Origin: Chloroflexota bacterium | Lineage (GTDB): Bacteria; Chloroflexota; Dehalococcoidia; SM23-28-2; RBG-16-64-32 | Direction of reading: 5' to 3' | Assembly (NCBI GenBank): GCA_005880055.1 | Contig: VBJS01000128.1 | Location: forward strand, 1-8,584 | Length of the DNA stretch: 8,584 nt | Part shown: in pieces, positions 1 through 6,192 of the stretch | Layout: each line of letters opens with the position of its first letter | Numbering within the stretch: position 1 is the first letter of the stretch | Notes under the pieces: generated by a model | Database searches by the model: none | The model's input: the letters and a program-made list of their open reading frames with translations, nothing else | What the model was told of the DNA's origin: nothing | Position numbers and translations under genes: made by a program

Positions 1-270
1 TCGCTGGGCTCAGCGGCTGCCGTCTCGGTCAGCGGGACCATCGGATTTGTAGGTCTGATCGTGCCGCACGCGGTGCGCATGCTCTGGGGGCCTGACAACC
101 GTTACCTGCTCCCGATGACGCTCGTCGTCGGCGCTGCGTTCCTGATCGGTGCCGACCTGATCGCGCGTATGGCGGACCAGCCGTCCGAGATACCGGTGGG
201 AATCGTCACCGCATTGTGCGGCGTGCCCTTCTTCCTCTATCTTCTGCGGCGCGCGAAAGAAGCGTACTGA
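1..270 (+). CDS. FecCD/BtuC-type ABC transporter permease, C-terminal fragment
   Basis: This is the 3' end of a gene that begins upstream of the window; the frame is open from base 1 and ends at TGA 268-270, giving 89 visible residues. The start of the fragment reads S-G-T-I-G-F-V-G-L-I-V-P-H, the conserved block of FecCD/BtuC permeases, followed by a hydrophobic stretch, the E-I-P-V-G-I-V-T motif and a last membrane helix ending in a basic tail (LLRRAKEAY). By family knowledge these are inner-membrane permeases of binding-protein-dependent importers for cobalamin, haem or Fe-siderophores. The ATPase starts one base after its stop, so the two are translationally linked. The adenosyltransferase two genes downstream favours cobalamin as substrate, but sequence alone does not separate this from siderophore transport. 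Confidence 0.9.
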   Translation, partial: SLGSAAAVSVSGTIGFVGLIVPHAVRMLWGPDNRYLLPMTLVVGAAFLIGADLIARMADQPSEIPVGIVTALCGVPFFLYLLRRAKEAY

Positions 271-271
271 A

Positions 272-1132
272 GTGCGCCTGCTCAGCCGCGGGCCCGCAGG
301 AGAAGGGAGAGTCGTAGCGCTGCCGGATTCTGATGTGCCGCTCCTAGCCGCGCGGGGACTTTCCGTAACCTATAGGCACAGCGGCCGGCCAATCACAGCT
401 CTTCGAGGTGTGAGCCTGGTAGTCTCGGGCGGCGAGCTCGTTGGGCTCATCGGACCTAACGGGTCGGGTAAGAGCACGCTTGTTCGTGCCGTCACGGGCG
501 TATTGCATCCGGGCGCCGGCCAGGTACGGCTGCTGGGAGTCGAGGCCGGTTCGCTGTCCCAGCGGCAGCGCGCCCTACGCGTCGCGGTCGTTCCGCAGAA
601 CCCGGCGCTGCCCGATGCCTTCACGGCCCTTGAGGTTGTGCTTATGGGGCGCACCCCCCACCTGCGATTGCTGGAGAACGAGGGGCGGCGAGACCTGAAA
701 GCCGTGAGCCGGGCGATGCGGGCGACAGATACGATGGAGCTGGCAGATCGCAGGATTGGCGAGCTGTCCGGCGGCGAACGTCAGCGCGTCGTGCTAGCGC
801 GGGCGCTCGCCCAGGAGACGCCGCTCCTGCTGCTGGACGAGCCGACGGCGCACCTGGACATCGGCCATCAGGCGTCTGTGCTGGAGCTGATGCGGCGCCT
901 GTGCCTCCAACAGAAGCGCGGAGTACTGGCAGTCGTCCACGACCTGACCCTGGCCGCTCAATTCTGCGACCGCCTCGTCATGCTGTCGCATGGAGAAATC
1001 GCGGCACAGGGAACCGCAGCCCAGGTGCTGCAAGCGCCCGTCATCCAGCAGGTGTATGGCGCCTCAGTGCAGGTGCTTGTGCACCCTGAGACGGGGCGCC
1101 CGGTAGTGGCGCCCTCAGCCCCCGGCGAATAG
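272..1132 (+). CDS. ABC transporter ATP-binding protein, FecE/BtuD type
   Basis: Cytoplasmic ATPase subunit of the importer whose permease ends one base upstream. From GTG 272 the product has 286 residues, slightly long for the family because of a roughly 25-residue N-terminal extension. Visible motifs are Walker A GPNGSGKST (61-69), the Q-loop glutamine in VPQN (about 109), signature LSGGERQ (165-171), Walker B LLLLDE (185-190), the D-loop (AHLD) and the switch histidine in VVHD (about 223), so the ATPase looks intact. The length and TAHLDIGHQ arrangement fit the siderophore/haem/cobalamin class. The start is uncertain: GTG 272 has no clear Shine-Dalgarno and probably depends on coupling to the permease, while GTG 335 would give a core beginning VPLLAARGLSVTY. 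The adenosyltransferase immediately downstream makes cobamide import the likeliest role. Confidence 0.9.
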   Translation: MRLLSRGPAGEGRVVALPDSDVPLLAARGLSVTYRHSGRPITALRGVSLVVSGGELVGLIGPNGSGKSTLVRAVTGVLHPGAGQVRLLGVEAGSLSQRQRALRVAVVPQNPALPDAFTALEVVLMGRTPHLRLLENEGRRDLKAVSRAMRATDTMELADRRIGELSGGERQRVVLARALAQETPLLLLDEPTAHLDIGHQASVLELMRRLCLQQKRGVLAVVHDLTLAAQFCDRLVMLSHGEIAAQGTAAQVLQAPVIQQVYGASVQVLVHPETGRPVVAPSAPGE

Positions 1133-1145
1133 ACTTAGCGCCGAG

Positions 1146-1727
1146 ATGCCCCGCCCGCGCGAAAAGAAGTCTATGCTGTACACCCGTTCCGGGGATACCG
1201 GGACGACCGGCCTTTTCGGGGGCGGGCGCGTGCCGAAGGATAGCGCCCGCGTCGACGCCTACGGCAGCGTAGACGAGCTGAACTCGGCGCTGGGAGTGGC
1301 CGCTTCTTTCCTGGAGCCGCCGCGGCTCCGCTCGATCGTGGGGGAGGCGCAGAATGAGCTGTTCAACATCGGTTCGGAGCTGGCGAGCGAGACGGGCGTC
1401 GGGAAAGCGGCGGAGGCTGGACACCTGTTTCTCGATCCCGAAGCGAAGGTCGCCCGCCTTGAGGCGCTGATCGATGAATACGATGCGGAGGTTCCGCCGT
1501 TGCGGACCTTCATCCTGCCGTCGCGCTCTCAGGCGGGAGCCCAGATGCACTTCTGCCGCACCGTTTGCCGGCGGGCCGAGCGGGCCGTCGTGCGGCTTTC
1601 GCGAGAGGAAGCCGTCAATGCGGCGGTAATCGCATACCTCAACCGGTTGTCCGATCTTCTGTTCGTGTTGGCACGGTACGTGAATAAGGTCGAAGGGAAG
1701 CCGGAGATCGAGTGGCGCAAAGGCTAG
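1146..1727 (+). CDS. ATP:cob(I)alamin adenosyltransferase, PduO type
   Basis: Transfers the 5'-deoxyadenosyl group of ATP to cob(I)alamin, giving adenosylcobalamin. The 193-residue protein carries the family hallmarks in order: the N-terminal ATP-binding strand TRSGDTGTTGLFGGGR (13-28), SVDELNS (41-47), FILPS (122-126), the CRRAER helix (141-146) whose Arg and Glu contact ATP in characterised homologues, and YLNRLSDLLFVLARY (164-178). Its length is normal for single-domain PduO/MMAB enzymes. It begins 13 bases after the ABC ATPase stop, consistent with a cobamide import-and-activation operon. ATG 1146 lacks a clear ribosome binding site. ATG 1173, just before L-Y-T-R-S-G-D where many homologues begin, has a weak AAGAAG ahead of it and is a credible alternative. 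Confidence 0.93.
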   Translation: MPRPREKKSMLYTRSGDTGTTGLFGGGRVPKDSARVDAYGSVDELNSALGVAASFLEPPRLRSIVGEAQNELFNIGSELASETGVGKAAEAGHLFLDPEAKVARLEALIDEYDAEVPPLRTFILPSRSQAGAQMHFCRTVCRRAERAVVRLSREEAVNAAVIAYLNRLSDLLFVLARYVNKVEGKPEIEWRKG

Positions 1728-1744
1728 CGGCGGTGCTCAGGGCT

Positions 1745-1750
1745 TAAACT
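1745..1750 (+). promoter_or_regulatory. Possible -10 box (TAAACT) close to the rhomboid start
   Basis: TAAACT fits the TANNNT pattern of a -10 element and ends six bases before the GTG start. No Shine-Dalgarno is present in the 29-base gap, so a leaderless or near-leaderless transcript is possible. No convincing -35 element is visible, and the gene could equally be read through from upstream. Confidence 0.25.
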
Positions 1751-1756
1751 AACCCC

Positions 1757-2467
1757 GTGATCCCGGTCTCCGATAGGCCGCACTCGCGCACGTTCCCGTT
1801 CGTCAACATCGCGCTCATCCTCGCAAACATCGCGGTCTTCATATACGAGTTGACGCTTTCAGACCACCAGCTGAACGACTTCTTCCGCGACTACGGAGTC
1901 GTCCCGAAGGAGCTAAGCCACTGGGCCGGCCACCCCTCCGGCCTTAGCGAGCCGGAAACCGTATTCACCTCTGCATTCATTCACGGGGGCTGGCTGCACA
2001 TCATCGGGAACATGCTATTCCTCTGGGTGTTTGGCGATAACGTGGAGGACTCGCTGGGGCACCTGAAGTATCTGCTGTTTTACGCCGTGGCAACGGTGGC
2101 CGCCGTCAGCCTGCAGGTGGCGCTGATGAGCGATGACATGACTCCGACGGTCGGCGCCAGCGGGGCGATCTCTGGCGTATTGGGCGCATACCTGGTGCTT
2201 TATCCGAAAGCGATGGTGACGGTGCTTCTCTGGTTCTTCCTGGTACCTGTGCCGGCGGTCCTGCTGATCGGCATCTGGTTCGTGCTGCAACTGTTCACGG
2301 GCATCGCCTCCATGGGGACGGCCACCGGCGCATCGGAGGGCGTGGCCGTCTGGGCGCACGTAGGCGGCTTCGTCGCCGGCTTTCTGATCGTGCTTATCAC
2401 CCGGCCGCTGCTACGGCGGCGGGAGCCGGCGCCGGTGGGGCGCTTCGGGCGGCGCAGCGTCTGGTGA
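1757..2467 (+). CDS. Rhomboid-family intramembrane serine protease
   Basis: A 236-residue polytopic membrane protein of the rhomboid family, which cleaves transmembrane segments of other proteins inside the bilayer. The Ser-His dyad is visible: Ser135 in GASGAISG and His201 in WAHVGGFVAG. The H-x-x-x-N pair of the second helix (His81, Asn85 in GGWLHIIGN) that shapes the oxyanion pocket is also present. A hydrophobic first helix (about 14-33), an L1-like segment, and further helices (about 104-123, 133-150, 153-180, 199-216) match a six-helix core with a short basic tail. The start is GTG 1757, 29 bases after the adenosyltransferase stop; no Shine-Dalgarno is seen and a TAAACT box lies just ahead. 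The substrate is unknown, and the link to cobalamin may be positional only. Confidence 0.93.
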   Translation: MIPVSDRPHSRTFPFVNIALILANIAVFIYELTLSDHQLNDFFRDYGVVPKELSHWAGHPSGLSEPETVFTSAFIHGGWLHIIGNMLFLWVFGDNVEDSLGHLKYLLFYAVATVAAVSLQVALMSDDMTPTVGASGAISGVLGAYLVLYPKAMVTVLLWFFLVPVPAVLLIGIWFVLQLFTGIASMGTATGASEGVAVWAHVGGFVAGFLIVLITRPLLRRREPAPVGRFGRRSVW

Positions 2468-2480
2468 GGGGTGAGCAATC

Positions 2481-2500
2481 AGCGGTCAGCAGCGGTCAGC
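2481..2500 (+). repeat. Short tandem direct repeat, 2 x 10 bp
   Basis: The 10-mer AGCGGTCAGC occurs twice head to tail, directly after a related partial copy (AGCAATC at 2474-2480). It lies between the rhomboid stop and the promoter of the next gene. No terminator-like hairpin is seen here; it may be simple slippage sequence. Confidence 0.7.
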
Positions 2501-2529
2501 GATTTAGCCCAGTGCGATGACCCACCTCA

Positions 2530-2558
2530 TTGACATCGTTTTCGGGCGGGTCTAGGCT
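2530..2558 (+). promoter_or_regulatory. Sigma-70-type promoter for the intact R2-like gene
   Basis: A perfect -35 hexamer TTGACA (2530-2535) is separated by exactly 17 bases from TAGGCT (2553-2558), a TANNNT -10 box. Transcription would begin near 2565 and leave about 39 bases of leader before ATG 2604, which has GGAGG at 2592-2596. This marks the R2-like block as a transcription unit separate from the cobalamin operon. Confidence 0.65.
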
Positions 2559-2603
2559 ACGGTTGCTTGTTGGTGTTCCGGCCGGCTGAACGGAGGGTGA
2601 GCT

Positions 2604-3692
2604 ATGGCTATCAGTCCCGATCTCCTGCACAAAGTAAGCACCGAGGAGGACCCGCCTGAGCTTGACCTGAGCTGGCTCCAGCCGCGCGAAGCGCAGCAGG
2701 TGGAGCGGGTCCGCGCCGGCCGGCGCGGCATGACCTTCGACGAAGTGGAGCGCGGCCGTGAGGTGCCGGACCACGTCAACGCCTTCACGTTACGGCCTCG
2801 CGACGCGCGGCGGCGGGAGGACGCGGTCCGCACCGGGCAGTATTACTCCGATAAATCTGACGTCTGGTCGGAGAACGCGCGGCTGCTCTACGAAGAGGCG
2901 GTGCAGCGGCAGTGGTCCTCGGCTACGGACATCCCCTGGGAGAAGGTGACGCCGCTGCCGGACGACCTGGAGCGGGCGATGTGCCAGCTCTGCACTTTCC
3001 TCACGGAGGTGGAGTTCATCGCCGGCGACGCGCCGGCGCAGTGGCTGCCGAAAATCCCGAACGACTACTACGAGACGAAGCTCTTCATCCTCTCGCAGAT
3101 CATGGACGAGGCGCGGCACCTGGACGTCTTCCGCAAGCGGGCGTTCGTGAACGGCGGCGGCCTGCTCTCCGAAGGGCAGTCCGGGCCCTCGCTGCGCATC
3201 ATCCTCGACGCCAAGGACTTCACGGAGATGTCGGCGATCATGCACGTGTTCGCGGAGGGGTTCGTGCAGAGCCTCTTTCGCACGGGCGAGCTGGTCTCCT
3301 TCAACGAGGCGGAGAAGGCGATCTACCGGCTGTGCGCGCAGGACGAATCGCGTCACCTGGGGTTCGGCGTGATGCACCTGAAGTACATTCTGGACACGGT
3401 CCCGGAGCGGCGGGAGGAGATCCACCACTACCTGGACCAGGTGGAGGGGCCGCTCTCGCTGGACATCACGCAGGCGGGGGCCAGCGGGGCGACGCCGTTC
3501 TTTGACGAGGCGATCATGATCCTGGCGGGCGGCGGCCTGAAAGGCGTCGACAAGGGCGCCGAGCGGCTGATGGAGGTCCGCAAGAAGCAGGTGAACGAGT
3601 ACATGCACCGCCTGGAGGTGGCCGGCCTGGGCGAGCGTCGGGACCGGATGAACCCGTTCTTCCGCTCGCTGCTCGACCCCCCGCGGAACTAG
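2604..3692 (+). CDS. R2-like (ferritin-fold) di-metal carboxylate protein with intact metal site (gene A)
   Basis: A 362-residue member of the R2-like ferritin superfamily, which uses two bridged metal ions (Fe/Fe or Mn/Fe) to activate oxygen. A full ligand set is seen by alignment to R2lox: Glu137 (helix B), Glu169 and His172 (DEARH), Glu218 (AEGF), and Glu248 and His251 (DESRH). The position matching the radical tyrosine of class Ia ribonucleotide reductase R2 (four after His172) is Phe176, and the valine/tyrosine pair that cross-links in mycobacterial R2lox is Ala140/Met213, so neither known radical chemistry is indicated. The C-terminus lacks the acidic tail that binds the reductase large subunit, and no nrdA-like gene is near, so an oxidase is more likely than a nucleotide reductase. 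ATG 2604 follows GGAGG with seven bases spacing. Its closest relative here is the downstream gene at 3986. Confidence 0.85.
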   Translation: MAISPDLLHKVSTEEDPPELDLSWLQPREAQQVERVRAGRRGMTFDEVERGREVPDHVNAFTLRPRDARRREDAVRTGQYYSDKSDVWSENARLLYEEAVQRQWSSATDIPWEKVTPLPDDLERAMCQLCTFLTEVEFIAGDAPAQWLPKIPNDYYETKLFILSQIMDEARHLDVFRKRAFVNGGGLLSEGQSGPSLRIILDAKDFTEMSAIMHVFAEGFVQSLFRTGELVSFNEAEKAIYRLCAQDESRHLGFGVMHLKYILDTVPERREEIHHYLDQVEGPLSLDITQAGASGATPFFDEAIMILAGGGLKGVDKGAERLMEVRKKQVNEYMHRLEVAGLGERRDRMNPFFRSLLDPPRN

Positions 3693-3841
3693 CGCTGAGC
3701 GGCGTTTGCAGCGGGCCTTGCCTCCTGTGTCCCGATCGTCGTTCGTCCCACCCCAGCCCGCCCTCGATAGGTTGTCGGGGGACACCCCCGAACCCCCGCC
3801 TTCGCTCGGCCCCGCCTCGCTCAGGTAGGCGGCTCAGCGCT
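3691..3841. repeat. 151-bp segment bounded by 10-bp perfect inverted repeats
   Basis: AGCGCTGAGC at 3691-3700, overlapping the stop of gene A, is the exact reverse complement of GCTCAGCGCT at 3832-3841. Between them lies a C-rich stretch with no credible gene and a small hairpin. The arrangement could be a tiny non-autonomous element or chance, since the arm contains the palindrome AGCGCT. No target-site duplication is seen. Confidence 0.3.
3775..3791 (+). terminator. Hairpin after gene A, possible terminator
   Basis: TCGGGGG (3775-3781) and CCCCCGA (3785-3791) form a perfect 7-bp stem around a 3-base loop. It lies 82 bases after the stop of gene A and upstream of the next promoter candidate. 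There is no T-tract, so it is not a canonical intrinsic terminator; it may instead belong to a dispersed repeat. Confidence 0.35.
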
Positions 3842-3891
3842 GCGCGCTAACTTCTCGATGCTCGTTCCTTAGCATCCGCTAGAATTAGTGC

Positions 3892-3920
3892 TTGACTCCG
3901 GCGGCGGGCTGTGGCTAAAT
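3892..3920 (+). promoter_or_regulatory. Weak promoter candidate for gene B
   Basis: TTGACT (3892-3897) is followed after 17 bases by CTAAAT (3915-3920), with TG at 3912-3913 as an extended -10. The start point would be near 3927, leaving a leader of about 59 bases. A separate TAGAAT at 3880-3885 resembles a -10 box but has no -35. This would let gene B be expressed apart from gene A. Confidence 0.3.
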
Positions 3921-3985
3921 GGCCTTGCCCTAACCGCAGAACCTCGCGCGGTCCCGCCACGGCGCGGAGCAGAAGGAGATGGCCC

Positions 3986-5428
3986 ATGGCCGATGCCGCA
4001 GCCCCTGACATCCCCGAAGACCTGGCGCAGGTCGCCCAGGAGAAATCGATCCCGCTGGAGCTTGTGCGCCGCGCGATGGCGCTCGGCTTTCCCGTCGAGG
4101 CGATCAAGATGCAGATGAGCCAGCCAGGCGTCACCGCCGAGGCCGCCGAGCAGTTCATCGCCGAGCAGGAGAAGATCCGCGGCGCCGGCGGCGAGATCAG
4201 CGTCCCGCCCGAGTTGAAGGCAATCGCCGACGAGTTCGGCTGGCCGGAAGAGCTGGTGAAGCGCGCGCTCAAGCTGGGCGCGGGCGTCGACATGCTGATG
4301 AACCAGATCAAGGCCGGCATCCGCCCGGACCAGGCGGAGCGCTTCATCGAGCAGCAGGAGCGCGCCCAGCAGGGCGGCATGGAGGCGGCGCTGGACCTGA
4401 GCTGGATGAAGGTGCCTACCGAGTGGGGCATCCGCGTGCGGCCCGGGAAGAAGGGGCTCACCGTCGGCATGATCAACGTCGGCACATACGCCGACATCCC
4501 GGACGTCTGGCCGTATCACACCGAAATGCCGCGCGGCGCCTACCCGCTGGCCGGCATCCCGACGATGGGCTACACGATCTACGAGAAGGCGGAGTTGTGG
4601 GCAGACAACTGCGCTGACCTGTATGAGGAGGCGATCCAGCGCCGCTGGCGTCCCGCCACGGATATCCCCTGGGACACCGTCGAGCCGCTGCCGGACGAGA
4701 TCGAGAAAGCGATGTGCCAGGTCTGCACCTACCTCTGCGAGAAGGGGTTGCTGGCCGGAGATGTCGTTGGCAAATGGCTGCCGGAAATGTCCTACGGCTA
4801 CCATGAGGTCAAGCTGTACCTCTCGACTGCGGAGTTCGATTACGCGCGCCAGTTCGAGATCTTCCGCAAGCGGGCGCTCTCCAACGGCGGCGGCATGGGC
4901 ATGCAGAGCCCGGGCTACTTCCACCGCGCCATCATCGACGCCCGCGGCTGGACCGAGACATCGGCCGTGCTCCACATCCTCTCGAACAGCTTCGTGATGG
5001 GCATCTACCAGCTAGGCGAGTACACCGCGCACAACGAGGCGGAATCGCTGATCTACCGGCTCTGCATGCAGGATGTGGCGCGGCAGCTAGCGTACGGCGT
5101 GCAGCACCTGAAGTACTTCCTGAGCCGCCACCAGGACCGCCGCGCCGAGGTGCACAACTACCTGAACAAGGGCGAGGCGATCTTCGTCTTCGAGGAGGAG
5201 AAGGACACGCCGATCAAGGAGGCGTTGATCATCCTTCTCGGCGGCGGGACCTCAGGCGAACAGGTGGCCGACGGTATGAGCAAGCTGGAGTACTTCCGCA
5301 CGCGCTGGGTGCGTGATTACCTGGCCCGGCTGGCCGCCGCCGGCCTGCCGGACCGGCGCGAGAAGATCCACCCATCGCTGAAGAAATACGTGCAGCAGCC
5401 GGAGAAAACGGAAGCTCAGGCGGCATAG
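3986..5428 (+). CDS. R2-like ferritin-fold pseudo-oxidase lacking all metal ligands, with N-terminal helical repeats (gene B)
   Basis: A 480-residue paralogue of gene A. ATG 3986 follows AAGGAG (3973-3978) with seven bases spacing; an in-frame ATG at 3928 has no such site. Residues 8-131 hold two tandem helical units, then LDLSW (137-140, also present in A) leads into the R2-like domain. Residues 224-303 align to A 107-186 without gaps, with about 42 of 80 identical by eye. All six ligands are nevertheless replaced: Glu137 to Gly254, Glu169 to Tyr286, His172 to Gln289, Glu218 to Asn334, Glu248 to Val364 and His251 to Gln367. The flanking helices (YARQFEIFRKRA, QDVARQLAYG) stay closely conserved, which argues for a folded protein rather than a decaying gene. 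It probably cannot bind a dinuclear centre and may serve as structural or substrate-binding partner of A. Confidence 0.85.
   Translation: MADAAAPDIPEDLAQVAQEKSIPLELVRRAMALGFPVEAIKMQMSQPGVTAEAAEQFIAEQEKIRGAGGEISVPPELKAIADEFGWPEELVKRALKLGAGVDMLMNQIKAGIRPDQAERFIEQQERAQQGGMEAALDLSWMKVPTEWGIRVRPGKKGLTVGMINVGTYADIPDVWPYHTEMPRGAYPLAGIPTMGYTIYEKAELWADNCADLYEEAIQRRWRPATDIPWDTVEPLPDEIEKAMCQVCTYLCEKGLLAGDVVGKWLPEMSYGYHEVKLYLSTAEFDYARQFEIFRKRALSNGGGMGMQSPGYFHRAIIDARGWTETSAVLHILSNSFVMGIYQLGEYTAHNEAESLIYRLCMQDVARQLAYGVQHLKYFLSRHQDRRAEVHNYLNKGEAIFVFEEEKDTPIKEALIILLGGGTSGEQVADGMSKLEYFRTRWVRDYLARLAAAGLPDRREKIHPSLKKYVQQPEKTEAQAA
4007..4378 (+). repeat. Two tandem ~60-residue helical repeats in the N-terminus of gene B
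   Basis: Protein residues 8-69 and 72-131 share the pattern [I/V]P-x-[D/E]-L ... LV-[R/K]-RA ... LG ... QF/RFI-x-[E/Q]-QE. Examples are ELVRRAMALG against ELVKRALKLG, and EQFIAEQEKI against ERFIEQQERA. Both are predicted helical, with a short loop after each LG. Gene A has no such region, so this looks like an added helical module, perhaps for protein contacts. I do not recognise it as a named domain. Confidence 0.7.
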
Positions 5429-5433
5429 CGGAG

Positions 5434-5458
5434 ATGCCAGGTTAAGAGCCTGACCCCG
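5434..5458 (+). repeat. REP-like motif, copy 1
   Basis: This stretch begins ATGCCAGGT and ends CCTGACCCCG. CAGG (5438-5441) and CCTG (5449-5452) can pair. The same framework recurs at 6788-6811. It sits in the 56-base gap between gene B and the SCP2-like gene. Confidence 0.4.
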
Positions 5459-5484
5459 AGAAAAGAAGCAGAAGGAGTAGCGAG

Positions 5485-5937
5485 ATGACACAGGGGGCGA
5501 CAACAACCAAAGCAACATTCCCGTCCGTGGAGTGGTTCAAGGCCATCAGCGCCATCGTCAACGACGACCCCGGTTACAATCACATCGGGACCTGCGACGC
5601 CACAGTCGGCGTGCGCATCCCGGACCTGGAGAAGAACTATCTCCTGACATTCGAGGCTTTCGAGGTATCGGACGTGCGCGAGGTGACTCCAGCAGGGGCT
5701 GAGGACACCGACTTCTGGCTGGAGATGCCGTACGCCAAGTGGAAAGAGATGCTGGAGAATATCAAGCAGAACGGCAAGGCGGACCTCCACCACACTCTAA
5801 ACACAATCGACCTGGAGGACCCCGAAGGGTTTGCCCGGTCGCACGACGGCTACCGCAGGGACGCCTTCTACCGTTTCAACCAGACCTTCCAGTACTTCTT
5901 CGACAGCTCGGCCAAGATCGACACCGCATTCGTCTGA
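5485..5937 (+). CDS. SCP2-like sterol/lipid-binding domain protein
   Basis: A 150-residue protein that resembles stand-alone SCP2-type domains, which bind sterols, fatty acids or acyl-CoAs in a hydrophobic tunnel. Supporting features are the FPSVEWFKAI start, the strand segment YLLTFEAFEVSDVREV (about 53-68), the FWLEMPYAKWKEMLENI block (about 76-92), typical of the family's strand-then-helix 'WxxMLxGxxxP'-like section, and the G-KADLHHTLNT stretch (about 95-105). There is no signal peptide, so it should be cytoplasmic. ATG 5485 follows AAGGAG (5472-5477) with seven bases spacing, 56 bases after gene B, so co-transcription is likely. In this context it may deliver or hold a hydrophobic substrate for the R2-like pair; that is inference. 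Family assignment rests on recognising the pattern, not on a profile search. Confidence 0.7.
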   Translation: MTQGATTTKATFPSVEWFKAISAIVNDDPGYNHIGTCDATVGVRIPDLEKNYLLTFEAFEVSDVREVTPAGAEDTDFWLEMPYAKWKEMLENIKQNGKADLHHTLNTIDLEDPEGFARSHDGYRRDAFYRFNQTFQYFFDSSAKIDTAFV

Positions 5938-5972
5938 CGCACCACTTATCGGGGGAGTCCGGGCGCCGGGAT

Positions 5973-6131
5973 GCATCCGCCCGCAGTTCGGTGCCTTCAA
6001 GCTCCGGGGTGCCTGCCCAGCGGAGGCATCCGCCGGCGGTTCAGTGATTTCAAGCTCCGGAGTGCGCGCTCAGTGGAGGCATCCGCTCGTAGTTCAGTGG
6101 TTTCAAGCTCCGGAGTACCCGGCAAGAGATT
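5973..6131. repeat. Three 53-bp tandem repeats
   Basis: Units begin at 5973, 6026 and 6079, each with GCATCCGC, and share AGTTC (AGTTCAGTG in unit 3) and the core TTCAAGCTCCGG. Units 1 and 2 are roughly 80% identical by eye; unit 3 drifts after about 40 bases. Because 53 is not a multiple of three, the array is not coding. At the unit 1/2 junction GCGGA (6020-6024) and TCCGC (6029-6033) form a hairpin around GGCA; the unit 2/3 junction keeps it with a G-T pair. In units 2 and 3 CTCCGGAG is a perfect palindrome. Confidence 0.75.
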
Positions 6132-6178
6132 TCGCCATTCCCTGCGCTTGAGCGACACGGAGTCCGGCACCGTCTCTT

Positions 6179-6192
6179 CGTGACCAGTCACG
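6179..6192. promoter_or_regulatory. Palindrome upstream of the copper-protein gene, possible operator
   Basis: CGTGAC and GTCACG are perfect 6-bp inverted arms separated by CA. It lies about 124 bases before ATG 6316. It could be a regulator-binding dyad, but it does not match a copper-regulator site I can name with certainty, and a chance palindrome is possible. Confidence 0.25.

Noticed and set aside
2790..3785. 331-codon open frame on the minus strand opposite gene A
   Set aside because: It is antisense to a well-conserved protein, has no recognisable domain, is rich in Arg/Leu/Val/His as expected from GC-biased third positions, and lacks a ribosome binding site.
3911..3985. Upstream extension of gene B from GTG 3911 or ATG 3928
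   Set aside because: No ribosome binding site precedes these codons, whereas ATG 3986 has AAGGAG at ideal spacing. The extra residues are Arg/Pro-rich and would overlap the promoter candidate.
3869..4975. 368-codon open frame on the minus strand opposite gene B
   Set aside because: It is a shadow of the R2-like paralogue in GC-rich sequence, with low-complexity Leu/Asp/Ala/Arg content and no family motif.
2604..5428. Class I ribonucleotide reductase small subunits (nrdB pair)
   Set aside because: No large-subunit gene is near, the C-terminal docking tail and radical tyrosine are absent in gene A, and gene B has no metal ligands.
5969..5978. Perfect 10-bp palindrome GGATGCATCC
   Set aside because: It is present only in the first repeat unit and changed in the others; a chance palindrome at the array edge is the simpler explanation.
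5973..6131. CRISPR array or integron attC site
   Set aside because: The units abut with no unique spacers, which excludes CRISPR. There are no attC core sites or integron cassette genes, and the similarity spans the whole unit.
5971..6183. Small open frames across the 53-bp repeats
   Set aside because: The repeat period is not divisible by three, so the repeated units would be read in different frames, and no ribosome binding site is present.
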